Source of the DNA: Paenibacillus caseinilyticus
GTDB taxonomy: Bacteria; Bacillota; Bacilli; Paenibacillales; NBRC-103111
Direction: 5' to 3'
DNA: 64,000 bases
NCBI RefSeq assembly: GCF_027533645.1
Contig: NZ_JAQAGY010000007.1
Coordinates: forward strand, 1 to 64,000
Position numbers and translations under genes: made by a program. The stretch's first letter is position 1; the number at the start of each line of letters is the position of its first letter. The notes beneath the pieces were generated by a model, which was given only the letters and a program-made list of their open reading frames with translations, searched no databases and was not told where the DNA came from. This document shows, piece after piece, positions 51,713-59,959 of the stretch.

Positions 51713-53413
51713 TTATTTTGCTGATACGAGCTGCTCGTAGAGGGGGAAATCCCCGTATACATGCCGGATCTTCTCATGCACATCGGACAGGTCCGCCTGC
51801 ACTTCGACCACGACCAGCTTGTTCTCCCGGTACGCTGCGAAAGCCCGGCGGATTCCCTCGGCCACCTCTTCCCTGCTGCGGATGACGAGGGTCTCGACGA
51901 AGTCGTAAGCGGGAATGCCGAGACCCGCCTTGGCTTCCTCCGAAACGAAGGGATACGTCCGGTCCCCGTCCGGCTGGTAATTGTACTGATTCTGGAGCCA
52001 GCCGTAGCCGCCGTTGTTCATCACGAGATAGATCAGCGGAATGCGGTACTGCACCGCCGTGATCAAGTCCGAGCGGAACAGGTTGAACGCCCCGTCGCCG
52101 ACCATCGCCACGACCGGACGAACGCCGGCCGCACCGGCGCCGAGGGCGGCAGCCGCCCCGAACCCGAGACTCGTCTGGTCGCTCGGCACAATGGAGAGCG
52201 CGCCTCGAGGGAAGCGGTAGTAAGGATAAAAGTACGACCACATATCCTGGAGGCCGTTCTCCTGCACGAGCACCAAGTCTTCCGGAGCTTCGGCCTGCAG
52301 CCTCTCCAGCAGTTCCGGGATGTGAACGCCTGGCGAGTTGCGCAGCTCCGCCATCGCTTCCGACCGGTGGAGGAACGCCTTCTCCTTGCGGCTGCGGATC
52401 GTCTCCAGCCACGCTCCACCCGGTGCCGGCTCGATCTGCCCGAGCCAGTGCTCCACCGCCTGATAGCCGTCGCCAAGCACCTTCACGCCCCGGTATTGAT
52501 GGGCAAAATCCTCCAGCTCCACATTCACCTGAATGAGTGGCGTTCCGCTGAGGAGGACGTCCCACTCGAAGGTAGCCGTCTCTTCGAGCCGGCTGCCGAG
52601 CGAGAGCACCACATCGGCTTCCTCCCAGATCCGCCGCAGACGGATATCCGTATACAGCCCGGCTACACCGCAGAACAGCCCATGGTCTTCGTCGATCACT
52701 CCCCGCCCCGATGCGGTGGAGAACAAGGCGGCTCCGATCGATTCGGCGAATCGCTCAAGCACCTCGCCGCTTCCCGGTTTCATCCCGCCTCCGACTAGAA
52801 TCAGAGGCTTCCGGGCGCTGCGCAGCACCTGCCCAGCCGCTTCGAGCTCACGCCGGGAAGGTGAAGTGGTGAGTCTGACGGGAGGCACGAACGGAAGCTC
52901 CACCGGCACAGGCTGGTCGGCCAAGTGCTCGGGCAGTTCCACGTAGACGGGTCCGGGTGCCCCGTTGACCGCCAGGAAGGCCGCCCGCTCGAGCGCCCAT
53001 ACGAGCCGGTCGCCGTGCTCGACGCGGTACGCCCACTTCACCAGCGGTTTGACGAGCGAGATCTGGTCGGTTTCCTGGAATGCCCGCGTACCCAGCTTGT
53101 CCCCGGCGGTGCCAAGCGCAAGCAGCAGCAGAGGCACGCCGAGACTTTTCGCTTCGAGCAGCCCGGTAAGCGTATTGCTGAGCGCCGGTCCTTTGCCGAC
53201 GACGCACACCGCCAGCGAATTCGTGGTCAGCGCATAGCCCGACGCCATGAATACGCTGTTGCGCTGATCTTTGCATATGATGAGCTCGAGCCCCGACGAT
53301 GGCAGCGAACCGAGCAGCTTGAGGTCGTCGCTCGGCAGGCCGAAGAGGTGCCGGACCCCGGCGGATTGGAGGTAGCCGGTGATGGCATCCCAAGGTGACA
53401 AACTGGTGGTCAT
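51713..53413 (-). CDS. fusD: Thiamine-diphosphate-dependent enzyme, acetolactate-synthase-like
   Basis: A 566-residue ThDP enzyme with the usual three domains: Pyr domain (1-170), central domain (190-330) and PP domain with the ThDP-Mg motif GDGAFNLFRSDL and NNGGYGWL (about 440-480). The position of the catalytic glutamate that protonates the cofactor (usually HEQ in this family) reads CKDQRNS, that is Asp instead of Glu. Its ATG overlaps the fusE stop codon. In the cluster it probably helps make the functionalised (guanidino) starter unit of the lipid chain; carboxyethylarginine synthase in other pathways is a ThDP enzyme acting on arginine, so a related role is conceivable but unproven. Confidence 0.85.
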   Translation of the reverse strand: MTTSLSPWDAITGYLQSAGVRHLFGLPSDDLKLLGSLPSSGLELIICKDQRNSVFMASGYALTTNSLAVCVVGKGPALSNTLTGLLEAKSLGVPLLLLALGTAGDKLGTRAFQETDQISLVKPLVKWAYRVEHGDRLVWALERAAFLAVNGAPGPVYVELPEHLADQPVPVELPFVPPVRLTTSPSRRELEAAGQVLRSARKPLILVGGGMKPGSGEVLERFAESIGAALFSTASGRGVIDEDHGLFCGVAGLYTDIRLRRIWEEADVVLSLGSRLEETATFEWDVLLSGTPLIQVNVELEDFAHQYRGVKVLGDGYQAVEHWLGQIEPAPGGAWLETIRSRKEKAFLHRSEAMAELRNSPGVHIPELLERLQAEAPEDLVLVQENGLQDMWSYFYPYYRFPRGALSIVPSDQTSLGFGAAAALGAGAAGVRPVVAMVGDGAFNLFRSDLITAVQYRIPLIYLVMNNGGYGWLQNQYNYQPDGDRTYPFVSEEAKAGLGIPAYDFVETLVIRSREEVAEGIRRAFAAYRENKLVVVEVQADLSDVHEKIRHVYGDFPLYEQLVSAK

Positions 53414-54633
53414 ACCATAGCCCTCTTTTCCGACAGGTACTCCGCGACAATCTCCGAGATCAGGATCGGCTTCGAGACGAGCTGGTTGTCGTGGAAGATG
53501 TAGTTGGACATCGTGCCGTAGCCGCCGAACGCCTTGTTCCCCTGATCCACGTCCTCAAGCGTCTGGTTGATCGTCAGCGTGTGCTTCTTGCGCAGGGTAT
53601 CCGCCAGATGCGCAGAGCCGTACAGGCTGCAGCCCATCGCCCGCTCGCTGAAGTAAGAGGAGGAGATGCGCTTCACGAGCTGCTCGTCGTCCCGGTAGCT
53701 GACCACGTTGAACACCGGAGAGAAGTACTCGATAATCTCCAGATTCTGGTCCATCTCGCTGAACAGGATGGTCGGCTCCATCTTTTTCGTGCGGAAGTCG
53801 ATGCCGCCCCCGTAGATGATGTATTTGTCGTTCGTATTGAAATATTCGGACACCGCGTAGAGCGTATCCTTATAGAAAATAGGCGAGTAATGCGCGTCTG
53901 GATCATTGTTGGCGCCGAAGGTCAGCTGTTCGACCCGCTCGATCAGCAGGCTCTTGAAGAACTCCGCGACGTCTTGATGAACGAGAATGATGTCTGGGCC
54001 GAGGCAGTCTTGACCCGAGTTGAACAGTCTCATGCGGATCACGTCGGCCACTGCCAGCTCCATGTCCGCATCCGGACCGATGATGAACGGATTCAGCCCT
54101 TGTCCGAAGAATACGTAGAGCTGATCCTTGCGGATCTGCTTCTTGATCTGCTCGGCATTGGTGTAGCTGCCCGTGAACACCACGATATTAGCCTGCTTCA
54201 CGGAGTTCTCCATGAATACCTTCTGGCTGACCTTGCGGTTGACGATCGGCAGTCCGTGGACGGCATGCAGCTTGTCATGCAGCATGCCGACATATTCGGC
54301 TACGTGGGACGAAGGGCGGAAGTCGATGCTCTCCACGTACAAGGACGGAATCAAGAGATACAGCGCGTAGGAATACAAGATGACGTTCGAGGGCATGAAG
54401 ACGGCCATAGATTGCTGCCAGTCCGGCTGGTGTGTGCGAACTTCCTCCAAGGCGCCCTGCAGCGTCAGGATCGTGGAGTCGATCTCGGCGTTGGCTGCGC
54501 GGTAGCACGAAATATGGGAGAGAATGTCCAGCACTTCCTGCCGTTGGTTGGTCAAATAATCCAGGCACTTCACTATGGCCCCGTGTCTCTCCATAAATAA
54601 CGCTTCCCTTGTCAGTTCCAGGTTCATACTCAT
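53410..54633 (-). CDS. fusE: Aldehyde-dehydrogenase-family protein (CoA-acylating type likely)
   Basis: A 407-residue member of the ALDH superfamily. The catalytic Cys210 lies in NSGQDCLGPDIILVH and the NAD-binding region in VVFTGSYTNA. Where hydrolytic ALDHs have the general base Glu in ELGG(K/N)NP, this protein reads FFGQGLNPF, so the base is missing. That is the pattern of CoA-acylating or acyl-reducing ALDHs. It would interconvert an acyl-CoA and an aldehyde rather than release acid. AAGGG precedes the ATG, and it overlaps fusD by four bases. Role in the omega end of the lipid is inferred from its place in the operon. Confidence 0.8.
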   Translation of the reverse strand: MSMNLELTREALFMERHGAIVKCLDYLTNQRQEVLDILSHISCYRAANAEIDSTILTLQGALEEVRTHQPDWQQSMAVFMPSNVILYSYALYLLIPSLYVESIDFRPSSHVAEYVGMLHDKLHAVHGLPIVNRKVSQKVFMENSVKQANIVVFTGSYTNAEQIKKQIRKDQLYVFFGQGLNPFIIGPDADMELAVADVIRMRLFNSGQDCLGPDIILVHQDVAEFFKSLLIERVEQLTFGANNDPDAHYSPIFYKDTLYAVSEYFNTNDKYIIYGGGIDFRTKKMEPTILFSEMDQNLEIIEYFSPVFNVVSYRDDEQLVKRISSSYFSERAMGCSLYGSAHLADTLRKKHTLTINQTLEDVDQGNKAFGGYGTMSNYIFHDNQLVSKPILISEIVAEYLSEKRAMV

Positions 54634-54729
54634 CGTGACTTCATCCCTTCTTCTATAGATTAGGTTGGGTAAAAGGTTTCACCTCTCGGACATCTGAACG
54701 CGCAACGCTTCTTGTCCGGACCGTTGTCA

Positions 54730-56193
54730 TTAGATTCCCTTCGGCAGCGACGCCCTCTGGCGTGCGATCCGTTCCATCTCGAGCCGGTCCACTTTCCCGT
54801 TGCGGTTCAAGGGGAAGCTCGGCAGCGACAGCAGCAAGTCGGGGTACATGTAGGTGGGCAGCAGCCTGCTGAGTTCCTTGCGCAGTGCAGGCAGTGACTG
54901 CGGAGATTCGCTTTCGACGAAGGCCACGAGCAGGGTGCCCTTCGCCTCATCTTCGAGGGCCACCACGGACGAGCGCTGCCCCAGCTTGCCGATCCGGTCT
55001 TCGATATAGACCGGCGAGACCATGTAGCCCATCCGGTTCACGGTCTTCCCGCTGCGTCCGATCACATGCAGCATTCCATGGTTCAAGCAGCCGAGGTCGC
55101 CGGTCTTGAACCATCCGTCCTGAAGGACGGAGGCCGTCAGTTCCGGCCGGTTCAAATAGCCTTCCATGCAGCCTTCCGTCCGGATCCACACCTCGCCGAC
55201 GCTGCCTTCCTCCTGCTCGATACCGGCGGAATCCAGGATACGCAGCTCCACGCCCGGAAGCGGATAGCCGCAGCCTTCGGGATGCTCCAGCGTGCCAAGC
55301 GTCACATTGCCCAGCTCGGAGAGTCCGTAGCCGTTCAGCAGAGGCTGACCGAACACCGCCGTGAATTGGTCCTCGAGATCTTGGGTCAGCGGGGAGCCGC
55401 CGACGCACCACATCCGGACGGGAGCCTTCTTCACGATCTCCAGCTGTTCGGGCTTGCGGTGCAGCATGCGAAGCAGTGTGTAATATGCGGAAGGGTTGGC
55501 GTCGACGACGGTCGCCCCGTCCTTGGCGATGCTGGCGATGACGCTCCAGAGATTCTTGGGGTTGCAAATGACAAAGCTGCAGGAAGTCAGCCACCAGGAG
55601 AAGATGAGGGAGATGCCGTAGAAGTGGGAGAATGGGACGACCGGCAGCATGCAGTCGGCCGGCACATAGTTCATTGCGGTGATCGAGTAACGGATGTTGT
55701 CCATGAAAGCCGCTCCGGCCTTCACGATTCCCTTCGGTTGGCCTGTCGTACCGGAGGAGTACAGGATCAGGGCGTCTGGCCTCGCGCACCACCGGGTGAA
55801 GTCGATGCCGCTTCCCTCCCCTTCTCCGCCCGGAGATGGGGCTGCCTCCAGCTCCCTCAGGATATCCCCGATGAGAAGAACGGACGCCTGCGGCTCTTCA
55901 GGAGCTCTGTCGGTCAGAAGCCAACTTGCACCGGTTTCTTCGCAGATCTGGGCGACTTCGTCGGCAACCGTCTGCTCGTCCAGCACCGTGACCGAGACGG
56001 CAAGGGAGCAGAGGGAGAACAAGGCAACGATGAAACCGTAGGAGTTGGCCGATTTCAGGATAACCCGGTCATCCCGGGTGACACCCAGAAGTGCAAGCAT
56101 CCGGGTGAATCTTGCGGTATCCTCTTCCAGCCGCTCGCGGGCGATGATCCCCTCCGGCGTAATCAGGCGGCATTGCGTTTGCGTGATGAGCAA
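54730..56193 (-). CDS. fusF: AMP-dependent acyl-CoA/acyl-ACP ligase
   Basis: A 488-residue adenylate-forming enzyme. Visible are the P-loop-like LILYSSGTTGQPKGIVKAG, the A5 motif NGYGLSELGNV, A7 WFKTGDLGCL and the C-terminal lysine motif NRNGKVDRLEM. It should activate the fatty acid (or its starter) as acyl-AMP and load it on CoA or a carrier for the starter C domain of FusA. The start is the TTG at 56193, with AAGGAGG directly after the fusG stop codon; the frame is open to 56241 inside fusG. Confidence 0.87.
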   Translation of the reverse strand: MLITQTQCRLITPEGIIARERLEEDTARFTRMLALLGVTRDDRVILKSANSYGFIVALFSLCSLAVSVTVLDEQTVADEVAQICEETGASWLLTDRAPEEPQASVLLIGDILRELEAAPSPGGEGEGSGIDFTRWCARPDALILYSSGTTGQPKGIVKAGAAFMDNIRYSITAMNYVPADCMLPVVPFSHFYGISLIFSWWLTSCSFVICNPKNLWSVIASIAKDGATVVDANPSAYYTLLRMLHRKPEQLEIVKKAPVRMWCVGGSPLTQDLEDQFTAVFGQPLLNGYGLSELGNVTLGTLEHPEGCGYPLPGVELRILDSAGIEQEEGSVGEVWIRTEGCMEGYLNRPELTASVLQDGWFKTGDLGCLNHGMLHVIGRSGKTVNRMGYMVSPVYIEDRIGKLGQRSSVVALEDEAKGTLLVAFVESESPQSLPALRKELSRLLPTYMYPDLLLSLPSFPLNRNGKVDRLEMERIARQRASLPKGI

Positions 56194-56206
56194 GCGGGCT
56201 TCCTCC

Positions 56207-56980
56207 TTACATAGCCGTAATATGGTATCCAGCATCCACATGGATGACTTCTCCCGTGATGCCTCTGGACAGACGGGACATCAGGAACAGAGCCGTGTCC
56301 CCTACTTCGGAGGTGTCGACGGTTTTGCGAAGCGGGGTAATTTCTTCGATTTGCTTCAGCATCGCGTTAAAGTCCTTGATGCCATAAGCAGCGAGGGTAC
56401 GGATCGGGCCGGCCGATATCGCATTGACGCGGATCCCGTAATCGCCCAGGTCGTTGGCCAGATAACGCACGCTGGCTTCCAGCGCAGCTTTGGCCACGCC
56501 CATGACATTGTAATACTTAATCGCGCGTTCAGCCCCGATGTACGTCAGGGTGGCGATGCTGCCTCCCTCGGTCATCAGCGGATAGATGCGCCGGGACACC
56601 GAAGCAAGCGAGTAAGCGCTGATCTCTTGAGCCAGCGTATAGCCCTCCCGGCTCGTGTCGACGTACAAGCCATCCAGGTCCTCCGGCCTAGCGTACGCGA
56701 TACTGTGCACATAACCGTGAAGCACCCCGACCTTCTCCTTCAGGAAGACGGCCAGCGAGTCCAGCTCTTCCTCACTCTGCACATTGCATGGGCAGGCGAT
56801 GGCGCCCGGGATCGTATCCACCAATTTCAGCACCCGCTCCGCCACTCTCTCATTCTCGTATGTAAATATCAGCTGCGCTCCTTCGGATGCCAGAGATTGG
56901 GCCGCTCCCCATGCAATGCTGCGGTTGTTGGCTACGCCCATAATCAGGATATTCTTACCTGTCAACAATGCGGACGACAC
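56207..56980 (-). CDS. fusG: FabI-like enoyl-ACP reductase
   Basis: A 257-residue short-chain dehydrogenase of the FabI type. It starts with the NAD-binding GVANNRSIAWGAAQSLASEG; active-site residues are in IKYYNVMGVAKAALEASV (Tyr-x6-Lys spacing) and substrate contacts in AISAGPIRTLAAYGI. It reduces the enoyl-ACP double bond in lipid synthesis. AAAGGTGG precedes the ATG. First gene of the fus operon, with a candidate promoter about 105 bases upstream. Placed in a secondary-metabolite operon, it may be a pathway-dedicated copy or supply extra capacity. Confidence 0.9.
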   Translation of the reverse strand: MSSALLTGKNILIMGVANNRSIAWGAAQSLASEGAQLIFTYENERVAERVLKLVDTIPGAIACPCNVQSEEELDSLAVFLKEKVGVLHGYVHSIAYARPEDLDGLYVDTSREGYTLAQEISAYSLASVSRRIYPLMTEGGSIATLTYIGAERAIKYYNVMGVAKAALEASVRYLANDLGDYGIRVNAISAGPIRTLAAYGIKDFNAMLKQIEEITPLRKTVDTSEVGDTALFLMSRLSRGITGEVIHVDAGYHITAM

Positions 56981-57084
56981 AAGAAACCACCTTTCTGGAT
57001 CTACCGAATATTCACTTTAACAGACCAATTAGAACACATATTGCATGAATTTACTTAATTAATCACCATGTCCTAATATTTCCC

Positions 57085-57113
57085 ATAATACGATAACTTT
57101 CACTTTTTGAAAA
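57085..57113 (-). promoter_or_regulatory. Candidate sigma-A promoter of the fus operon
   Basis: On the minus strand TTTTCA is followed after 17 bases by TATTAT, inside a strongly AT-rich 150-base stretch upstream of fusG. In P. polymyxa the fus promoter is reported to be AbrB-controlled; AbrB favours such AT-rich DNA. Confidence 0.45.
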
Positions 57114-57654
57114 CAGGTAACAGACGTTTTTTTTGGAGAAATCCCTTCAGATTTTGTAAAGTTTTAGGAGATGAAGGCGCAATCCCGCTCCAGGAGCGGC
57201 CTGCGGCCTGCCAACAGAGACTCTGCCGATCAATTCACCATCGGATGATTCAGTGATATCCGCTCGCGAAGCCGGCAGCACGTCCGCTCCTACTAGTTCA
57301 AATAAGCAGCACGGCGGCCGGAGAAATACGGGTATCGGTAACCGTGCCTGGAAGAAGGAGCTGGGTTCCTGCGTTGATGTCTGTGTACGGGTCGGAAGGG
57401 ATTCCGGGCGAGTGGGATCGCCGGGAGGCAAGACGAGGCGCCCTCGAGGGCTGGCGAAGTAAGGATCCGGAAGGATGGGTGTACGGCGGTTCCGACGACC
57501 GGTTCCGCGTTGAGAAACAAGAATATAAGATGACAGGATCGAGCCCTAGTGAGATATAAAATTCTAATCGTCGGACATAAGCCGGAACGGCCGCCGGTAT
57601 CCCCCTCGCCCCTGCGGGCATGAAAGTCCAGCGCGGCGGCCGCCCCTTCGATTC
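57114..57654. other. Intergenic region upstream of the fus operon, no gene seen
   Basis: No reading frame here has family similarity or a good ribosome binding site. It holds repeat copy C at 57527-57566. The first 60 bases are AT-rich and belong to the fus promoter region. Confidence 0.65.
57527..57566. repeat. Interspersed ~40-bp repeat, copy C
   Basis: AAGATGACAGGATCG, AGCCCTAGTGAGATATAA and ATTCTAA; third copy of the element at 9282 and 21698. Confidence 0.75.
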
Positions 57655-58182
57655 CTATGCCTTGCGCTTCTTCGGAAACAAAGTATAGCTGAAGGCGATG
57701 ATGAAATCGATGGCGAGTACGACTGCCCAAACGGTCATTAGGCCCGTAAGAGGGAGAGTGCGCTGCGGATCGCCCACATAGTAGATCATGGCCAGTAGCA
57801 GCGCATTGCCGATCGCCCACCCTAACAGGTGCAGCAGCCAGCTGATCCGCTCCTCCCTCGCATGTTCGGATCCATACTTGCGTTCGGGCTTGGGTCCTTT
57901 GGCGAACCAATAGGAGAAACGCAAGTCCGCCCACCGAATCAACCGGTGGCCAAATGCGACTGTGATCCCGATATAGCAGGCCGCCAAGCCCGTGGCGGTT
58001 GTAATCTCCGCCCCGCTGCGCAGGCTGATGAAGACCAGCAACAAGAGCAGCAGGTCAATGACGGGAGTACACAACAGAAAAAGTGCGCCCAGTTTCTTCA
58101 TACGGAATACGTATCTTGCGATTAATCCGGCGGCAACAAAGACCCAGAACAAGATTTCGGCGCTGATAATAAACCAATGCAT
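57655..58182 (-). CDS. Integral membrane protein, YmcC-like
   Basis: A 175-residue membrane protein with four or five helices (IISAEILFWVFVAAGLIAR, then LGALFLLCTPVIDLLLLLLV and two near the C-terminus) and a basic tail KKRKA. Between helices it carries a soluble segment with FAKGPKPERKYG. It resembles the uncharacterised Bacillus YmcC family. No function can be assigned. It has a weak ribosome binding site (AAAGGAAT) before its ATG and lies between the fus promoter region and an oxidoreductase gene. Confidence 0.75.
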   Translation of the reverse strand: MHWFIISAEILFWVFVAAGLIARYVFRMKKLGALFLLCTPVIDLLLLLLVFISLRSGAEITTATGLAACYIGITVAFGHRLIRWADLRFSYWFAKGPKPERKYGSEHAREERISWLLHLLGWAIGNALLLAMIYYVGDPQRTLPLTGLMTVWAVVLAIDFIIAFSYTLFPKKRKA

Positions 58183-58561
58183 AACGAATGATTCCTTTCG
58201 GGTAAGTCATCGGCCTGCCAGTTTCGGCCGGGCCGAATCGGATTCGTGGCTTCCTGCGACAACAAGATCGGTTATTCCCGGCGTTCTTCCTTCATGACAT
58301 CGCTCCTTTACGTTCGCATTCATGGGGACCGCAGTCTGCACAGCGCTTTTCGGCAATGCCGTGCAACCCGCTTACTATTATACATTATCATACATTAAAT
58401 TACTAATTTTCCCTTATTTCAAAACGTGGCTCCCCTGCCGGCCTGCCGCGGACGAACACCTCCCTGCCCTTGCGCTGCATGACCAGGCATGGGAAAGAGG
58501 AGCTGCCAGCAGGCCAGCTCCTTCATCCTTGGAAACGACGGCACAAGCGTCCGTCAGCCCT
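58183..58561. other. Intergenic region, no gene seen
   Basis: Frames here are short and unlike known proteins. A local AT-rich stretch around 58370-58420 may hold a promoter for the membrane-protein gene. Confidence 0.6.
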
Positions 58562-59623
58562 TTAGACCCGCGGCCCGCTTTCGGCCTCCCAGGCCGATAT
58601 GTCTTGGCGGACCCGCGGCGCCACTTCGGTACCGAGCAGCTCGATGGCCTTCATGACGTCCTTATGCGCCATCGTGCCCACGGGAACATGCAGCAAAAAG
58701 CGCGTGATGCCCACCTGCTTGCGCAAGGCAATGATTTTGCGGGCCACCGTCTCCGGATCCCCGACGTATAGCGCTCCTTCGAAGCTGCGGGCCGCGTCGA
58801 AGGTTGCACGGCTGTAAGGTCCCCAGCCCCGTTCTTTGCCGAGGACATTCATAGCCTGCTGCGTGGGCGGGAAGAAGGTATCGGCGGCAAGCTCGGTATC
58901 TTCCGCAATGAACCCGTGGGAGTGGGATGCCACCGGCAGCTGCGATGGATCGTGCCCGGCATGGGCGGCCGCTTTCTTATAGAGCTCCACGAGCGGGGCG
59001 AACTGCATTGGAGAGCCGCCGATGATTGCCAGCACCAGCGGCAGACCCAGCAGGCCGGCACGGATCACGGATTCCGAGTTCCCTCCGCTGCCGATCCACA
59101 CCGGCAGCGGATGCTGCACGGGGCGCGGATAGACGCCGAGATTCTCGATCGCCGGCCGGTGCCCCCCGCGCCACGTTACCTTCTCAGACTCGCGCAGCTT
59201 CAGCAGCAGCTCCAGCTTCTCATCGAACAGCTCGTCATAATGATCCAGCTCATAGCCGAACAGCGGGAAGGACTCGATGAACGAGCCCCTGCCCGCCATA
59301 ATCTCCGCACGGCCGTTCGAGATGCCGTCCAGTGTGGCAAAGTCCTGGAATACGCGCACCGGGTCGGCGGAAGACAGCACCGTGACTGCGCTGGTCAGCC
59401 GGATCCGTGCGGTCCGGGAGGCGGCCGCAGCCAGAACGACCGCAGGCGAGGATGCTGCGTAGTCCCTCCGGTGATGCTCACCCACGCCGTATACGTCCAA
59501 GCCCACCTCATCGGCAAGAACGATCTCCTCGACTACTTCGCGCAGGCGCTCCGCATGACTGATTACTTTGCCGGTCGCTACGTCCGGCGTCGTTTCTACG
59601 AAAGTGCTTATCCCTATTTCCAC
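58562..59623 (-). CDS. LLM-class (luciferase-like) flavin oxidoreductase
   Basis: A 353-residue TIM-barrel protein of the bacterial luciferase superfamily. Typical are [40 protein letters not shown] and [20 protein letters not shown]. The family uses FMN (or F420) to oxidise small organic substrates. The start is a GTG at 59623 with AGGAGG upstream. It is a single gene, divergent from the leader peptide and EF-G-binding protein genes. Substrate unknown. Confidence 0.9.
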   Translation of the reverse strand: MEIGISTFVETTPDVATGKVISHAERLREVVEEIVLADEVGLDVYGVGEHHRRDYAASSPAVVLAAAASRTARIRLTSAVTVLSSADPVRVFQDFATLDGISNGRAEIMAGRGSFIESFPLFGYELDHYDELFDEKLELLLKLRESEKVTWRGGHRPAIENLGVYPRPVQHPLPVWIGSGGNSESVIRAGLLGLPLVLAIIGGSPMQFAPLVELYKKAAAHAGHDPSQLPVASHSHGFIAEDTELAADTFFPPTQQAMNVLGKERGWGPYSRATFDAARSFEGALYVGDPETVARKIIALRKQVGITRFLLHVPVGTMAHKDVMKAIELLGTEVAPRVRQDISAWEAESGPRV

Positions 59624-59726
59624 TGTCGGTTCCTCCTGTTTCGATAGATGGGATAGTTGTCCTCATCTTTTATCCTATTCTACCGCATTACAGCGGATTC
59701 AACCGCTCGTATCCCAGAAGGTCCCG

Positions 59727-59756
59727 TTGAAATCACAAGGGGATTTCATTTATAAT
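59727..59756 (+). promoter_or_regulatory. Sigma-A promoter of the EF-G-binding protein gene
   Basis: TTGAAA at 59727-59732 and a perfect TATAAT at 59751-59756, spaced 18 bases. The transcript should start near 59763, just before a strong Shine-Dalgarno for the leader peptide. Confidence 0.7.
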
Positions 59757-59782
59757 ATTAAGAATCCAGGAGGTGGTAATCC

Positions 59783-59872
59783 ATGGCAAATCCGCTTGCC
59801 GGAGCTGGAACGACTCATGCAAAGCCCATTATTGGAGGCGATCCTTTGCATGGGGCGGACGTACCAATCTGA
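59783..59872 (+). CDS. Short leader peptide (29 residues)
   Basis: An ATG preceded by a near-perfect AGGAGGTGG opens a 29-residue frame, MANPLAGAGTTHAKPIIGGD and nine more residues. It has no family similarity that I recognise. Position (right behind the promoter), strength of its ribosome binding site and the hairpin that follows suggest a regulatory leader peptide for the EF-G-binding protein gene at 59960. Confidence 0.6.
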   Translation: MANPLAGAGTTHAKPIIGGDPLHGADVPI

Positions 59873-59913
59873 ATCGCCCGACATAGCCGGCATCGTTTCT
59901 AATACTTGGCTTT

Positions 59914-59950
59914 GCACCTTATTCTTTTATCCACACCAAAAATAAGGGGC
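59914..59950 (+). promoter_or_regulatory. Hairpin hiding the ribosome binding site of the EF-G-binding protein
   Basis: GCACCTTATT at 59914-59923 pairs with AATAAGGGGC at 59941-59950 (nine of ten positions) around a 17-base loop. The right arm contains AAGGGG, the ribosome binding site of the gene at 59960. With the leader peptide this has the layout of a translational attenuator. Confidence 0.55.
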
Positions 59951-59959
59951 TGACATGCC

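Noticed and set aside
59818-59945. 42-codon frame overlapping the leader peptide, ending inside the EF-G-binding protein ribosome binding site
   Set aside because: Its ATG has no Shine-Dalgarno, unlike the leader frame at 59783, which has a near-perfect one. Overlap with the hairpin leaves some doubt.
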